Assembly: GCA_000987045.1 (NCBI GenBank)
Contig: LAKY01000004.1
Location: 1-55,944, forward strand
Direction: 5' to 3'
Length of the DNA stretch: 55,944 bases
Source of the DNA: Clostridiales bacterium PH28_bin88
GTDB taxonomy: Bacteria; Bacillota; PH28-bin88
In this document: positions 8,780-19,790 of the stretch, piece by piece
Position numbering within the stretch: position 1 is the stretch's first letter
How the letters are laid out: each line of letters opens with the position of its first letter
The notes under the pieces: model-generated
What the model saw: the letters and a program-made list of their open reading frames with translations, nothing else
Databases searched by the model: none
What the model was told of the DNA's origin: nothing
Program-made: the position numbers and the translations under genes

Positions 8780-9739
8780 ATGGATAAGGGGGGCGGGGAA
8801 TTGCAGCAACCGGCGGTAAAGGCGGAAAACCTTACGAAGAAATACCGGGAATTCACGGCGGTCAACGGGATCAATTTCCGCATCCCTTTACAGGAGTGCT
8901 TCGGATTCTTGGGTCCCAACGGGGCAGGGAAGACCACCACGGTTAAGATGATGTACGGGTTCTCACCTGTTACCGGTGGTTCTCTGGAGGTACTCGGACT
9001 GGACGTGATGCGGTTTCCTCGCGAGGTAAAGGCTCGCCTGGGGGTGGTTCCCCAGGAGGATAACCTGGACCCGGAGTTAACGGTAGAAGAAAACCTCCTG
9101 GTGTATGCCAGCTATTTCGGGATCCCGCGGCGGGAAGCGAAGGCAAGGGCAAAGGAATTACTCGGATTCGTTGAACTGGAGGAAAAGACCGGTACACCGG
9201 TGGAGCAGCTGTCCGGAGGGATGAAGCGGCGGCTCACCATCGCCAGGGCGCTGGTACACCGGCCTGAACTGCTGCTGTTGGACGAGCCCACCACCGGACT
9301 GGATCCCCAGGCCCGCCGCCTGGTCTGGCAGCGATTGCGCCAGTTAAAAACCCAGGGAGTGACGATGGTCCTTACCACCCATTACATGGAAGAGGCGGAG
9401 CAGCTTTGTGACCGGTTAGTGGTGATGGAGCGTGGTGATGTTTTGGACGAAGGCAGCCCTGACGAATTGATCAGGCGTCACGTGGGCCGGGAGGTGCTGG
9501 AACTGGGTGGGGCGGTCCATCGCAAAGAGGAGGTACTGGCAGCCCTGCAAGGGCATTACCGGGAATACACAGTAGTGGGAGAGGCGCTCTTTCTTTTTAC
9601 TTCTGACGGGCCATCCCTCTGGCGCCGGCTTGAGGAACTCCCTTATGACTTCTACCACCGTCAACTCCGGGCAGCTACCCTGGAAGACGTGTTTCTTAAA
9701 CTGACCGGGAGAGGACTGAACGAAAATGGCAAGGGATGA
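8780..9739 (+). CDS. ABC transporter ATP-binding protein, NodI/DrrA type
   Basis: Drives an ABC-2 exporter with the next gene. Walker A is GPNGAGKTTT, the signature LSGGMKRRLTIARAL, Walker B LLLLDEPTTGLDP, and the switch His is in TTHYMEEAE. The roughly 90-residue C-terminal extension is typical of NodI-like ATPases. Start is uncertain: ATG 8780 has no clear ribosome site, whereas TTG 8801 follows GGGGGGCGGGG and may be the true start. It overlaps the permease gene by 14 bases. The export substrate is unknown. Confidence 0.9.
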   Translation: MDKGGGELQQPAVKAENLTKKYREFTAVNGINFRIPLQECFGFLGPNGAGKTTTVKMMYGFSPVTGGSLEVLGLDVMRFPREVKARLGVVPQEDNLDPELTVEENLLVYASYFGIPRREAKARAKELLGFVELEEKTGTPVEQLSGGMKRRLTIARALVHRPELLLLDEPTTGLDPQARRLVWQRLRQLKTQGVTMVLTTHYMEEAEQLCDRLVVMERGDVLDEGSPDELIRRHVGREVLELGGAVHRKEEVLAALQGHYREYTVVGEALFLFTSDGPSLWRRLEELPYDFYHRQLRAATLEDVFLKLTGRGLNENGKG

Positions 9740-10514
9740 ATGGTGGCGACCTCAGCCCATATCCACTCGCGCTTGGCTGGTATTCAGGCGGAACTTGATC
9801 GTCTTCAGGAAAACCTGGCTCACCAATATTGGTTTTAACTTCGTGGAGCCGCTTCTTTACCTGGCAGCGCTTGGCTTCGGGCTAGGGATTTATGTGGAGC
9901 AAATTCAAGGTTTGCCGTACGTTCAGTGGATCGCCCCCGGCTTGATCGCTTCGTCCGCTATGTGGGCGACTGCCGCGGAAACCACCTATGACAGTTTCGT
10001 CCGGATGAACTTCGGCAAGGTCTTTCATGCCATCGCCGCCACCCCTATCCACCTGGATGAGGTGGTTGCGGGGGAAATGCTGTTTGGTACCTTTAAAAGC
10101 GTGCTTTACGGGACGGTTTTCCTGCTGGTGATTTCCCTGGTGGGCCTGGTGAAGTCTCCGGCCGCCCTGCTGGTGCCCCTGGTACTGGTTTTTTCCGGCA
10201 TGGCCTTTGCCGTCCTGGGAATGTCCTGGACAGGGCTGGTGCCAAAGATCGATCACTTCAGCTACTTTTTTACTGTCGTGATTACTCCCATGTTTCTTTT
10301 CGCGGGGATCTTCTTTCCCCTGGAAGGTATGCCGCTGATAGTGCAGCGCCTCGCCTGGTTTACCCCCCTCTACCATACGGTGCGGTTGGTTCGCGGCCTG
10401 GTGTTGGGGCAATTGACCGCGATCCTGTGGTGGCATGCCCTCTGGCTGCTGCTTTTTACAGTTCTTACCTTTCAAATACCTATCGCCCTTACCCGGCGCC
10501 GCCTCATCCAGTAA
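9726..10514 (+). CDS. ABC-2 type permease, NodJ type
   Basis: 262-residue membrane partner of the preceding ATPase, with about six hydrophobic segments and the ABC-2 region including LFAGIFFPLEGMPLIVQRLA near 190-210. The start codon lies inside the end of the ATPase gene, indicating coupled translation. NodJ/DrrB-type proteins export lipo-oligosaccharides, polyketides or drugs; nothing here narrows the substrate. Confidence 0.9.
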   Translation: MARDEWWRPQPISTRAWLVFRRNLIVFRKTWLTNIGFNFVEPLLYLAALGFGLGIYVEQIQGLPYVQWIAPGLIASSAMWATAAETTYDSFVRMNFGKVFHAIAATPIHLDEVVAGEMLFGTFKSVLYGTVFLLVISLVGLVKSPAALLVPLVLVFSGMAFAVLGMSWTGLVPKIDHFSYFFTVVITPMFLFAGIFFPLEGMPLIVQRLAWFTPLYHTVRLVRGLVLGQLTAILWWHALWLLLFTVLTFQIPIALTRRRLIQ

Positions 10515-10550
10515 CTACGTCGCCCGGGGATCGAGCGCCGTAAGACAGGG

Positions 10551-11708
10551 TCAAAATATGTTGGCTTCAACCAACCGCTTGTCTTCGAGAAAGCGCCGCG
10601 GGGAGAGGGGACCGGTATCCAGGGTGCTGGTTTGACCTTCCAGCACCAGTTCGGCCATTAATAACCCGATCGCTGGCGAGTGCATAAAACCGTGGCCGGT
10701 GAACCCATTGGCGCAGTATAGGCCCCGGACTTCCCCGGTTTCGCCGAAAATGGCCTGGAAGTCCGGGGTCAGGGAACGCAACCCGGCATAAGCCTTAGTC
10801 ACCTTGACCTCTTCCAATACGGGAATCCGTGCCACGGCGGCTTCTGCTACCCTGTCAAAGCCTCTCCAGTCCACCGCGGTGCTGTAGCCCGGCGCCAGGT
10901 CCTTGTCAGTGCCGCCCAGCAGCAGGTAACCGTTAAGTTCCCGGTGCAGGTAAAAACCGCTGTCCATATCCACTGTCAAGGGGATAGGACCGTCTAACTG
11001 CGTGATGGGTGCCGCCACGAACACCTGCCGCCGGTAGGGTCGCACGGGAATGTGCGCTCCCGCCAGGGCTGCCACCTCTGAAGCATAGGGCCCCGCGGCG
11101 TTGATCACGATTTGAGCGCAGATTTCCCGGCGGGGGGTAGTGACCCCGGATACCCTGCCGTTTTTTACGTGGATAGCGGTCACTGGCTCTTCCGTCAGCA
11201 CCCTGGCACCCAGCTTTTTGGCCTGCAGCATGTATCCCTGCACCACTCCATATGGGTCGGCGTAACCGTCGGCAGGGCAGTAACTGCCCCCCAACAGGTC
11301 GGAGGTTTCCAGGTAGGGAAATTCGTGAGCGATTTCTTCCGGCGAAAGAATCCTGGTGGGCGCTCCCAACTGGTTTTGCAGGGCTGCGTCCCGTTGGAAG
11401 GATTCCAGTTGGGACTCCCTGGCGGTGACGAATAGATACCCGTCTTGCCGGAAGTAGATAGGGTATTCCATCTCCTCCTCGAACCGGGCGAAGTAGGGGA
11501 GGCTTACCAGGGTCAACTCGACGTTGGTGCGGGTGGAGAACTGGTGCCTGATGCCGCCGGTGCAGGCGGCGGTGGACCCGGTTCCCACGAACATTTCCTT
11601 TTCCAAAACGGTAACTTTCAGGTTGGGGTTTTTCTTGAGCAGGTTGTAGGCGATGCTGAGGCCGATTACCCCGCCGCCTACCACTACCACGTCTGTTGTC
11701 TCCATCAT
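10551..11708 (-). CDS. DAO-family FAD-dependent oxidoreductase (sarcosine/glycine oxidase-like)
   Basis: 385 residues from ATG 11708, preceded by GGGAG. The frame extends further upstream, but that part has no family similarity. The N-terminal dinucleotide site is VVVVGGGVIGLSIAYNL near residues 6-22, then LEKE; the GIRHQFST segment and the C-terminal YCANGFTGHGFMHSPAIG FAD-contact motif fit the sarcosine/proline/glycine oxidase and SoxB group. It is alone on the minus strand with no obvious partner subunits, so the electron acceptor is unclear in a presumed anaerobe. Confidence 0.85.
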   Translation of the reverse strand: MMETTDVVVVGGGVIGLSIAYNLLKKNPNLKVTVLEKEMFVGTGSTAACTGGIRHQFSTRTNVELTLVSLPYFARFEEEMEYPIYFRQDGYLFVTARESQLESFQRDAALQNQLGAPTRILSPEEIAHEFPYLETSDLLGGSYCPADGYADPYGVVQGYMLQAKKLGARVLTEEPVTAIHVKNGRVSGVTTPRREICAQIVINAAGPYASEVAALAGAHIPVRPYRRQVFVAAPITQLDGPIPLTVDMDSGFYLHRELNGYLLLGGTDKDLAPGYSTAVDWRGFDRVAEAAVARIPVLEEVKVTKAYAGLRSLTPDFQAIFGETGEVRGLYCANGFTGHGFMHSPAIGLLMAELVLEGQTSTLDTGPLSPRRFLEDKRLVEANIF

Positions 11709-11839
11709 GAACGCTCCCTTGTTTTGAATTCCAGACTTAATTTTACTGCCGCAGCCACCAACGGTCAATTGGAGAACTTTGGCCCGGGATATCACCAGCG
11801 CCGTATTGCCTCCCAACCGCGAACCGTGATAAAGGAAGC

Positions 11840-11862
11840 CCCGGGCGAATCCCGGGTTTTTT
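11840..11862 (+). terminator. Hairpin-T-run in the soxB-like/DUF1786 divergent gap
   Basis: Perfect CCCGGG / CCCGGG stem with a CGAAT loop and six T residues, reading toward the DUF1786 gene about 100 bases upstream of its start. No gene on this strand ends here. The GCCCGGGA at 11782-11789 could pair with the 3' arm, so a leader attenuator is possible. No known riboswitch class was recognised in 11709-11965. Confidence 0.5.
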
Positions 11863-11965
11863 CTTGGAAAAAGATTTTTTGCGGAGGTTTTTTCGGCCCT
11901 CCGGCGAATCCTACCTTGTAATAGACAGCAGAATTTAGAACGGGGTTCCTGAGGAGGCGAAAGAG

Positions 11966-13015
11966 GTGGTTCCCTTGTGTAAAGAAGCTGTCCTGGCCAT
12001 CGACGTGGGAGGAGGAACACAGGACATTTTGCTATTCGAACCAGGTAAACCGGTGGAAAACTGCGTGCAGATGGTGCTTCCCTCCCAAACGGTGGTGGTG
12101 GCCCAGCAGGTTCGGCAGGCTACCGCAGAAGGCAAGCCGGTATACCTGTACGGTAACCTGATGGGAGGAGGGGCTTCAGGGAGCGCCGTCCGGGCTCATT
12201 TACGTGCCGGTTTGCCTGTCTATGCCAATCCCCTGGCGGCCAAGACCCTGCACGACGACCTGACCCGGGTAGCGAACCTCGGGGTACAGGTCATTGAGGG
12301 GAATCCGCCGGTTGAAGCGGTTCCTGTCAAGATGGGGGACATAGACCTGGGGACCCTGGAGGCGGTTCTGGCCCCATACGGGGTGCGGATTCCCAACTGC
12401 GTAGCGGTGGCGGTCCAGGACCACGGGGAGAGCCCCGGGGAAAGCAACCGGCTGTTCCGGTTCCGCCACTGGCAGGGGTTTGTGGAACAAGGTGGGGATA
12501 TCCGCAGGCTGCTTTACGGAGAAATTCCTCCGTACTTTACCCGTATGCTGGCGGTGCGGCGGGATGTCCCAACGGCCTTCCTGGCGGATACCGGGTCGGC
12601 GGCGATATGGGGCGCCCTGGAGGATCCATGGGTAGCCCGGCACCGGGAACAGGGGTTGATTATCGTCAACATCGGCAACCAGCATACGGTGGGGGTGCTG
12701 CTGCAGGGATGGCGCATTTGGGGGCTGTTCGAACACCACACCCGGCTTGTGTCCGAGGAAAAGCTGGGTGAATATGTGGCGCGGCTGCGGTCCGGCACGT
12801 TGACACACCGGGAGGTATATGACGACGAAGGTCACGGTTGCTTTATCCACCCGGGCTTCCGTCAGTCGGGAGAGTTTAACTTTGTGGCGGTAACCGGACC
12901 CCAGCGGGCCATGGCTAAACCTCATGGTTATTACCAGGCGGTTCCCCATGGAAACATGATGTTGGCGGGCTGCTACGGCCTGGTGGCGGCAAGGATGCAC
13001 CTGCAAAATCAATAG
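11966..13015 (+). CDS. DUF1786 protein with ASKHA-like motifs
   Basis: 349 residues, matching the DUF1786 family (function not established; databases sometimes label it a putative pyruvate formate-lyase activating enzyme). It starts with AIDVGGGTQDILLFE, a phosphate-1-like motif of the actin/hexokinase fold, and has NIGNQHTVGVLL near residue 232 as a possible second nucleotide loop. GTG 11966 follows GAGGAGGCGA. It may share a transcript with the CoA racemase gene 100 bases downstream. Confidence 0.75.
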   Translation: MVPLCKEAVLAIDVGGGTQDILLFEPGKPVENCVQMVLPSQTVVVAQQVRQATAEGKPVYLYGNLMGGGASGSAVRAHLRAGLPVYANPLAAKTLHDDLTRVANLGVQVIEGNPPVEAVPVKMGDIDLGTLEAVLAPYGVRIPNCVAVAVQDHGESPGESNRLFRFRHWQGFVEQGGDIRRLLYGEIPPYFTRMLAVRRDVPTAFLADTGSAAIWGALEDPWVARHREQGLIIVNIGNQHTVGVLLQGWRIWGLFEHHTRLVSEEKLGEYVARLRSGTLTHREVYDDEGHGCFIHPGFRQSGEFNFVAVTGPQRAMAKPHGYYQAVPHGNMMLAGCYGLVAARMHLQNQ

Positions 13016-13114
13016 CCATTTCCAGGAGGGTTCATCGCAAAAACCCTCACGAGTTACTAAGAACGGCCTCCAAACAGCAGATGGTTTTGAGCCGTGAGAG
13101 GAAGTTGTTAAAAG

Positions 13115-14278
13115 ATGTTGCCATTATCAGGGATCAAGGTACTGGACCTGTCCCGTCTGTTACCCGGGCCCTTTTGCTCCATGGTGCTGGCTGACTTCGG
13201 TGCCGAGGTCATCAAGGTGGAAGATACCGATATGGGGGACTACATGCGTGACATGCCTGGGCTGGGAGGTTCTTTTAACAGTCTTAACCGCAACAAGAAA
13301 AGCCTTGCTTTAAACCTCAAAGACGAAGCGGGCCGTGAGGTGTTTTACCGCCTGGCGAAAGTGGCGGATGTGGTGCTGGAGGGTTTCCGGCCGGGAGTGA
13401 CAGCCCGGCTGGGTATTGACTATCTTTCCCTTAAGGTCCTGAACCCCCGCCTGGTGTATTGTTCTTTGACCGGTTACGGCCAATCAGGACCCCGGGCAGC
13501 CCGGGCGGGTCATGACATCAACTACATGGCCCTGGCCGGGGTACTGGATATCACCGGTGAAGCAGGGGGACATCCGGTGGCACCGGGGGTGCAGGTAGCA
13601 GACATTGGCGGTGGGGCGATGTGGGCGGTAACTGGAATTTTGTTGGCCCTGGCTGCCAGGGATCGTACCGGTGAGGGTCAGTACGTGGACGTGGCCATGC
13701 TGGACGGGGTAATCAGTTGGCTGCCCTTGGCCGCGGCGACCCTGTATGCCACGGGCATCCCGCCCCGGCGGGGCGCCGGTGTCCTGACCGGCGGGTATGC
13801 CTGCTACCGGGTGTATCAAACCGGTGACGGCAGGTATCTTTCCTTGGGGGCGCTGGAACCCAAGTTCTGGGCCGCCTTCTGCCGGCGGCTGGGCCGTGCG
13901 GACCTCATCGAGGACCAATTTGTGCCCTCGCCCCGGCAACAAGAGGTTATTTCAGAGGTGGAGGGTATCCTGACCAGCCGTACCAGGCAGGAGTGGGTGG
14001 AGTTTTTTGACGGTTTAGACATCTGCCTGGAACCGGTGCTGGACCTGGCGGAAGCCTTGGCCGAACCCCATGCGCAAGCCAGGGAGATGCTGTTACGGGA
14101 TCCGGCGGGGGGTGAGATGCCCCTGTTGGCGGTGCCGGTGAAACTGTCCGCCACCCCGGCCGCGGTAACCTCGCCCGCTCCCAAATGGGGCCAGGATACG
14201 GTGGAAGTACTGGCGGCTGCCGGATACAGTGATGGTGAGATAGCGGAGTTAGAGTTGGCTGGAGTGATACGCTATTAA
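13115..14278 (+). CDS. CaiB/BaiF family protein, alpha-methylacyl-CoA racemase-like
   Basis: Class III CoA-transferase fold, 387 residues. Residues used by M. tuberculosis alpha-methylacyl-CoA racemase have counterparts: His133 in AGHDINYMALAG, Asp163 in VADIGGGAMW and Glu248 in ALEPKFW. That favours a racemase over a CoA-transferase, although transferases share part of this motif. The N-terminal LPGPFCSMVLADFGAEVIKVE block is standard. ATG 13115 follows GAGAGGAAG. A FadR-type operator lies just downstream, in line with acyl-CoA metabolism. Confidence 0.85.
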   Translation: MLPLSGIKVLDLSRLLPGPFCSMVLADFGAEVIKVEDTDMGDYMRDMPGLGGSFNSLNRNKKSLALNLKDEAGREVFYRLAKVADVVLEGFRPGVTARLGIDYLSLKVLNPRLVYCSLTGYGQSGPRAARAGHDINYMALAGVLDITGEAGGHPVAPGVQVADIGGGAMWAVTGILLALAARDRTGEGQYVDVAMLDGVISWLPLAAATLYATGIPPRRGAGVLTGGYACYRVYQTGDGRYLSLGALEPKFWAAFCRRLGRADLIEDQFVPSPRQQEVISEVEGILTSRTRQEWVEFFDGLDICLEPVLDLAEALAEPHAQAREMLLRDPAGGEMPLLAVPVKLSATPAAVTSPAPKWGQDTVEVLAAAGYSDGEIAELELAGVIRY

Positions 14279-14312
14279 CAAAGTACATCAGGGGAGGCCG
14301 AAGATGGGGAAT

Positions 14313-14330
14313 TGAATGAACAATCATTCA
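14313..14330. promoter_or_regulatory. FadR (TetR-family) type operator
   Basis: TGAATGAACAATCATTCA: seven-base perfect arms around a four-base centre. It differs at one position from the Bacillus FadR (YsiA) fatty-acid-degradation operator consensus TGAATGAMTANTCATTCA. It lies 70 bases upstream of the metallo-hydrolase gene and 34 bases after the racemase-like gene. Confidence 0.6.
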
Positions 14331-14400
14331 CTAAGCAGGAGATCCTCATTCGCTGCAGAATATCCATATCAACTTACTAAAGTAGCAAAGGAGCCAGCCC

Positions 14401-15369
14401 ATGCGTTCTAACCAAACCTACGAATGGCACCGGATGATCATTCCCACCCCTTTCCCGGTAGGTCCGGTGAATGTTTACCTGGTTAAAGCGGACCCCCTAA
14501 CCCTGATCGATACCGGTCCCAATACACCGGTTGCCCGGGAGGCGATCACGGCTGCCCTGGCGGGGGTCGGTGTTACACCAGGGGACATCAAGCGAATCCT
14601 GGTTACCCACGGCCATGGTGACCACTCCGGACTGGCAGGTTGGTTCCGGGAGATGGGTGCCCAGGTGTATGTCCACCCCAAAGAAGCCGGCAAACTCACC
14701 GGACGGGATATCCTTTCCGACAGGGAGGTGCTGTTCAGACAGGTGGGGGTTCCCGGCGCTTTACTGGAGTCCCTCCGGCCTCTGGCCCGGCACACTGCCA
14801 GGTATAACGGGTCCCTGGAAGATTACCAGCCCATTAAGGGCGGCGAGGAGATCCCCTTTGACGGGTTCACCCTGTCTGTGATGGCTACCCCGGGTCATAC
14901 CGGTGGTCATCTGGTGTTTTACCAGCGAGAAACGGGGGTGATGTTTGCCGGTGACACTATTTTAAAAGACATCAGCCCGAACCCATTGCCAGAGCCCGAA
15001 CCGGAGAGTCCCGGCGGTAGAACAAGAAGCCTGGCGGAATTCCTGGCTACCCTGGACCGGCTGGAGCGCGTTCCCGCGCAGGTTGCGTTGCCTGGGCATG
15101 GAGATCCCTTGAGCGACCATACCGGTCGCATCATGGAGATGCGGGATCACCACCGGCAGCGGGTGCTGCGACTGCTGGAAGAACTCCAGGACTTTGCCAG
15201 TCCTTACGAACTGGCCTCCCGGCTGTTTGGCGACCTGGCTGGGTTGGATATACTGCTGGGAGTTTCGGAGGTATGCGCCCACCTTGACCTGATGCTGGAT
15301 CGGGGGCAGATAACCGAACAAGTAGGTACTGACGGAGTGGTACGCTACATTACCGGCAATCAGTCTTGA
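14401..15369 (+). CDS. Metallo-beta-lactamase fold hydrolase (LACTB2-like)
   Basis: 322 residues with a full two-metal site: THGHGDH at 69-75, ATPGHTGGH near 162-170, AGDT near 183 and LPGHGDP near 237. The C-terminal winged-helix-like tail (about 265-320) is typical of the LACTB2/glyoxalase-II-like group. Such enzymes hydrolyse thioesters, RNA or lactones. The FadR-type operator upstream hints at a thioester or acyl-CoA role, which is inference. ATG 14401 has AAGGAG 9 bases upstream. Confidence 0.88.
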   Translation: MRSNQTYEWHRMIIPTPFPVGPVNVYLVKADPLTLIDTGPNTPVAREAITAALAGVGVTPGDIKRILVTHGHGDHSGLAGWFREMGAQVYVHPKEAGKLTGRDILSDREVLFRQVGVPGALLESLRPLARHTARYNGSLEDYQPIKGGEEIPFDGFTLSVMATPGHTGGHLVFYQRETGVMFAGDTILKDISPNPLPEPEPESPGGRTRSLAEFLATLDRLERVPAQVALPGHGDPLSDHTGRIMEMRDHHRQRVLRLLEELQDFASPYELASRLFGDLAGLDILLGVSEVCAHLDLMLDRGQITEQVGTDGVVRYITGNQS

Positions 15370-15394
15370 CAAACAGAATCAATTACATTACACT
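15366..15394 (+). promoter_or_regulatory. Promoter of the pyr operon
   Basis: TTGACA, 17 bases, TACACT. It begins inside the stop codon region of the preceding gene and directs transcription into the first PyrR leader. Confidence 0.6.
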
Positions 15395-15410
15395 TGGTGT
15401 AAGCAAGTAC

Positions 15411-15519
15411 TCCTTTAAGTTGGTCCCGCGAGACCGGCAAGGAAGGCATCAATAGGCCAATAGGGCATTTTTACGAAAAGCCTATGCCTGTCCACCGGTT
15501 GTTCGGGGACAGGCATTTT
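15411..15519 (+). promoter_or_regulatory. PyrR attenuator 1 (upstream of pyrR)
   Basis: The PyrR-binding hairpin (15411-15444) has the hallmark CCTTTAA..GGTCCCGCGAGACCGGCAAGGA. The terminator is ATGCCTGTCC (15484-15493) with GGACAGGCAT (15507-15516) and T residues. When UMP is high, PyrR should hold the anti-antiterminator so that the terminator forms. Confidence 0.8.
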
Positions 15520-15520
15520 C

Positions 15521-16218
<698 letters not shown>

Positions 16219-16246
16219 ACACCAACCTTTTTTAAAACAATTGATG

Positions 16247-16354
16247 ATCCTTTAAGCCGGTCCCGCGAGGCCGGTAAGGAGCTACGGTCAGGGTATGCCC
16301 GTGTAGACGTGGGATATCAAGGCCTCCTTGCCGCTGGGACAAGGAGGCCTTTTG
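16247..16354 (+). promoter_or_regulatory. PyrR attenuator 2 (pyrR-pyrB gap)
   Basis: A second PyrR-binding hairpin (CCTTTAAGCCGGTCCCGCGAGG..AAGGA, 16249-16280) and a strong terminator, AAGGCCTCCTT (16319-16329) with AAGGAGGCCTT (16341-16351) and T residues. This allows separate control of pyrB onward. Confidence 0.85.
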
Positions 16355-16363
16355 TTGCACCAT

Positions 16364-16436
16364 CAGAAAGTATAACTTTCTGTGGTATAAGTGCAACTAA
16401 GGCTTCCGCCTGCGCCTAAAGGCTTGGCGCAAGCCA
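16364..16436. other. Palindromes in the pyrB leader
   Basis: CAGAAAGT-ATA-ACTTTCTG (16364-16382) is a perfect 8-bp inverted repeat, and GGCTTG-GCG-CAAGCC (about 16421-16435) follows. They lie after the attenuator terminator and before the pyrB ribosome site. Either could be a protein site or an mRNA 5' stabilising hairpin. Confidence 0.5.
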
Positions 16437-16477
16437 AGTTTTCTTTATGCAATTCATCCTGAAACGGAGGGGAAAAA

Positions 16478-17402
16478 ATGGTTTGGGAACGGAAAGACCT
16501 GCTCGGCCTGAAAGAACTTTCACCTGAGGAAATCCGGCTCATCCTGGACACGGCGGTACCCATGAAAGACATTATTTTGAGGGACATCAAGAAGGTACCC
16601 ACCCTGAGGGGGCATTCGGTCCTTACCCTTTTCTACGAGCCCAGCACCCGGACTCGTACGTCCTTCGAACTGGCGGGAAAGTACATGAGCGCCGACACGG
16701 TCAACATCGCCACTTCCGCCAGCAGTGTGGTGAAAGGGGAAAGCCTGGTGGACACCGCCGTCACCCTGGAAGCCATGGGGGTTGACGCGGTGATCATCCG
16801 GCATGCGGCTTCCGGTGCGCCTCATTTCCTGGCCAAGAGGTTAAAAGCTTCGGTGATTAACGCCGGTGACGGCACCCACGAACACCCCACCCAAGCCTTG
16901 CTGGATATGTTCACCATCCGTGAGCGAACCGGGCGCCTGGAAGGACTCCAGGTGGCCATCATCGGGGATGTCCTGCACAGCCGGGTGGCCCGCTCCAATA
17001 TCTGGGGTTTGCTCAAAATGGGGGCGCGGGTACGGGTGGTAGGTCCACCCACCCTAATGCCGTCCGCCGTCCGGGACCTGGGGGTACAGGTGTTCTCCCG
17101 CACCGAGGAGGCCCTGGAAGGAGTGGACGTGATCAACGTCCTGCGCATCCAGCGGGAACGGCAGCAAAAGGGGTTGTTTCCCTCTCTCAGGGAGTATTCG
17201 CGGCTGTACGGCCTGGACAGTAAAAGGCTGCGCCTGGCCCGCCCCGGTGCGCTGGTGCTGCACCCCGGCCCGATGAACCGGGGGGTGGAGATCAGCCCGG
17301 AGGTAGCGGACGGAATGCAGTCCGCCATCAATGAACAGGTTACCAATGGAGTGGCGGTGCGGATGGCGATCCTGTACCTGCTAATCGGAGGAGGGACTGC
17401 TC

Positions 17403-17419
<17 letters not shown>
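16478..17419 (+). CDS. pyrB: Aspartate carbamoyltransferase catalytic subunit
   Basis: Condenses carbamoyl phosphate with aspartate in pyrimidine synthesis. Carbamoyl-phosphate motif STRTRTSFE at 56-64, [11 protein letters not shown] near 130 and [12 protein letters not shown] near 267. 313 residues, the Bacillus-type length; no pyrI regulatory subunit gene is adjacent. ATG follows AACGGAGGGG. Its 3' end overlaps pyrC by 17 bases. Confidence 0.95.
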
Positions 17420-18707
<1,288 letters not shown>

Positions 18708-19772
18708 GTGAAGGCATACCTGGCATTGGAAGACGGCACTTGTTTCACCGGCGAGGCTTTCGGGGCTACTGGCAAGGCCAACGGGGAAGTGGTCTTTAAC
18801 ACCGGCATGACCGGCTACCAGGAGATCCTTACCGATCCTTCGTACTGCGGGCAGATTGTTACCATGACCTATCCGCTGATCGGCAACTATGGGATCAATC
18901 GTGAGGATATGGAGTCCGCCCGCCCCAGGGCAAGGGGACTTGTGGTCCACAGCCTGGCTGAGCACCCCAGCAACTGGCGGGCTGAATTGAAACTGGAAGA
19001 GTTCCTGGTTGCTCACGGGGTGGTCGGTATCAGGGGCATCGACACCAGGGCCCTTACCCGGCGGCTGCGGCGCTCCGGTACCATGCGGGGGGTGATCGCA
19101 ACCGGCGACTGGCCGCTAGAGCAACTGGCCGAAGAAGCTCAGCAGGCGCCCCCGCTTTCGGGGCAGCAGCTGGTGCCGCAGGTGACAACCCCAGAGCCGT
19201 ATAGCCTGCCGGGAAGCGGGCCTCATGTGGTGGTAGTGGACTTCGGGGTAAAGGAGAACATCCTGCGTTGGCTTACGAAGCTCTCATGCCGGGTGACGGT
19301 GGTTCCCGCGGGTACCACGGCGGAAGAAGTGCTGGAATACCGGCCGGACGGAGTCCTCTTGTCCAACGGCCCGGGGGACCCCAAAGACGCTCCTGATGCC
19401 GTCCGTACTATCTGGGATCTGTTGGGGACATTGCCCATCTTCGGCATCTGCCTTGGTCACCAGCTGCTGGGACTGGCCCTGGGAGCTGACACCTACAAAC
19501 TGCCTTTCGGGCACCGGGGCGGGAACCATCCCGTTAAAGACCTGGCCACCGGAAGGGTGTACATCACCTCCCAGAACCACGGCTATGCCATTGACGCAGG
19601 CACGCTGCCGCGGGAGGTGGAGGCATCCCACGTGAACCTCAACGACGGGACTGTAGAGGGCTTGAGGCACTGGCGGCTGCCCGCCTTTTCGGTGCAGTAC
19701 CACCCCGAAGCGTGCCCCGGGCCGGAGGACTCGGCTTACCTTTTTGACAGGTTTATGAAGATGATGAACTAG
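18708..19772 (+). CDS. carA: Carbamoyl-phosphate synthase small (glutaminase) subunit
   Basis: Supplies ammonia from glutamine to CarB. Class I glutaminase triad: Cys248 in [10 protein letters not shown] and the His/Glu of [10 protein letters not shown] near 334. The N-terminal CPSase small-chain domain ([24 protein letters not shown]) is intact. GTG 18708 immediately follows the pyrC stop, with GGAGGGG upstream. 354 residues. Confidence 0.95.
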   Translation: MKAYLALEDGTCFTGEAFGATGKANGEVVFNTGMTGYQEILTDPSYCGQIVTMTYPLIGNYGINREDMESARPRARGLVVHSLAEHPSNWRAELKLEEFLVAHGVVGIRGIDTRALTRRLRRSGTMRGVIATGDWPLEQLAEEAQQAPPLSGQQLVPQVTTPEPYSLPGSGPHVVVVDFGVKENILRWLTKLSCRVTVVPAGTTAEEVLEYRPDGVLLSNGPGDPKDAPDAVRTIWDLLGTLPIFGICLGHQLLGLALGADTYKLPFGHRGGNHPVKDLATGRVYITSQNHGYAIDAGTLPREVEASHVNLNDGTVEGLRHWRLPAFSVQYHPEACPGPEDSAYLFDRFMKMMN

Positions 19773-19790
19773 GAGGAAGGAGGACCTGCC

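Noticed and set aside
11709..12020. N-terminal extension of the DAO-family protein
   Set aside because: The 104 added residues are the translation of the structured intergenic leader; the family start motif begins at METTDVVVVGGG.
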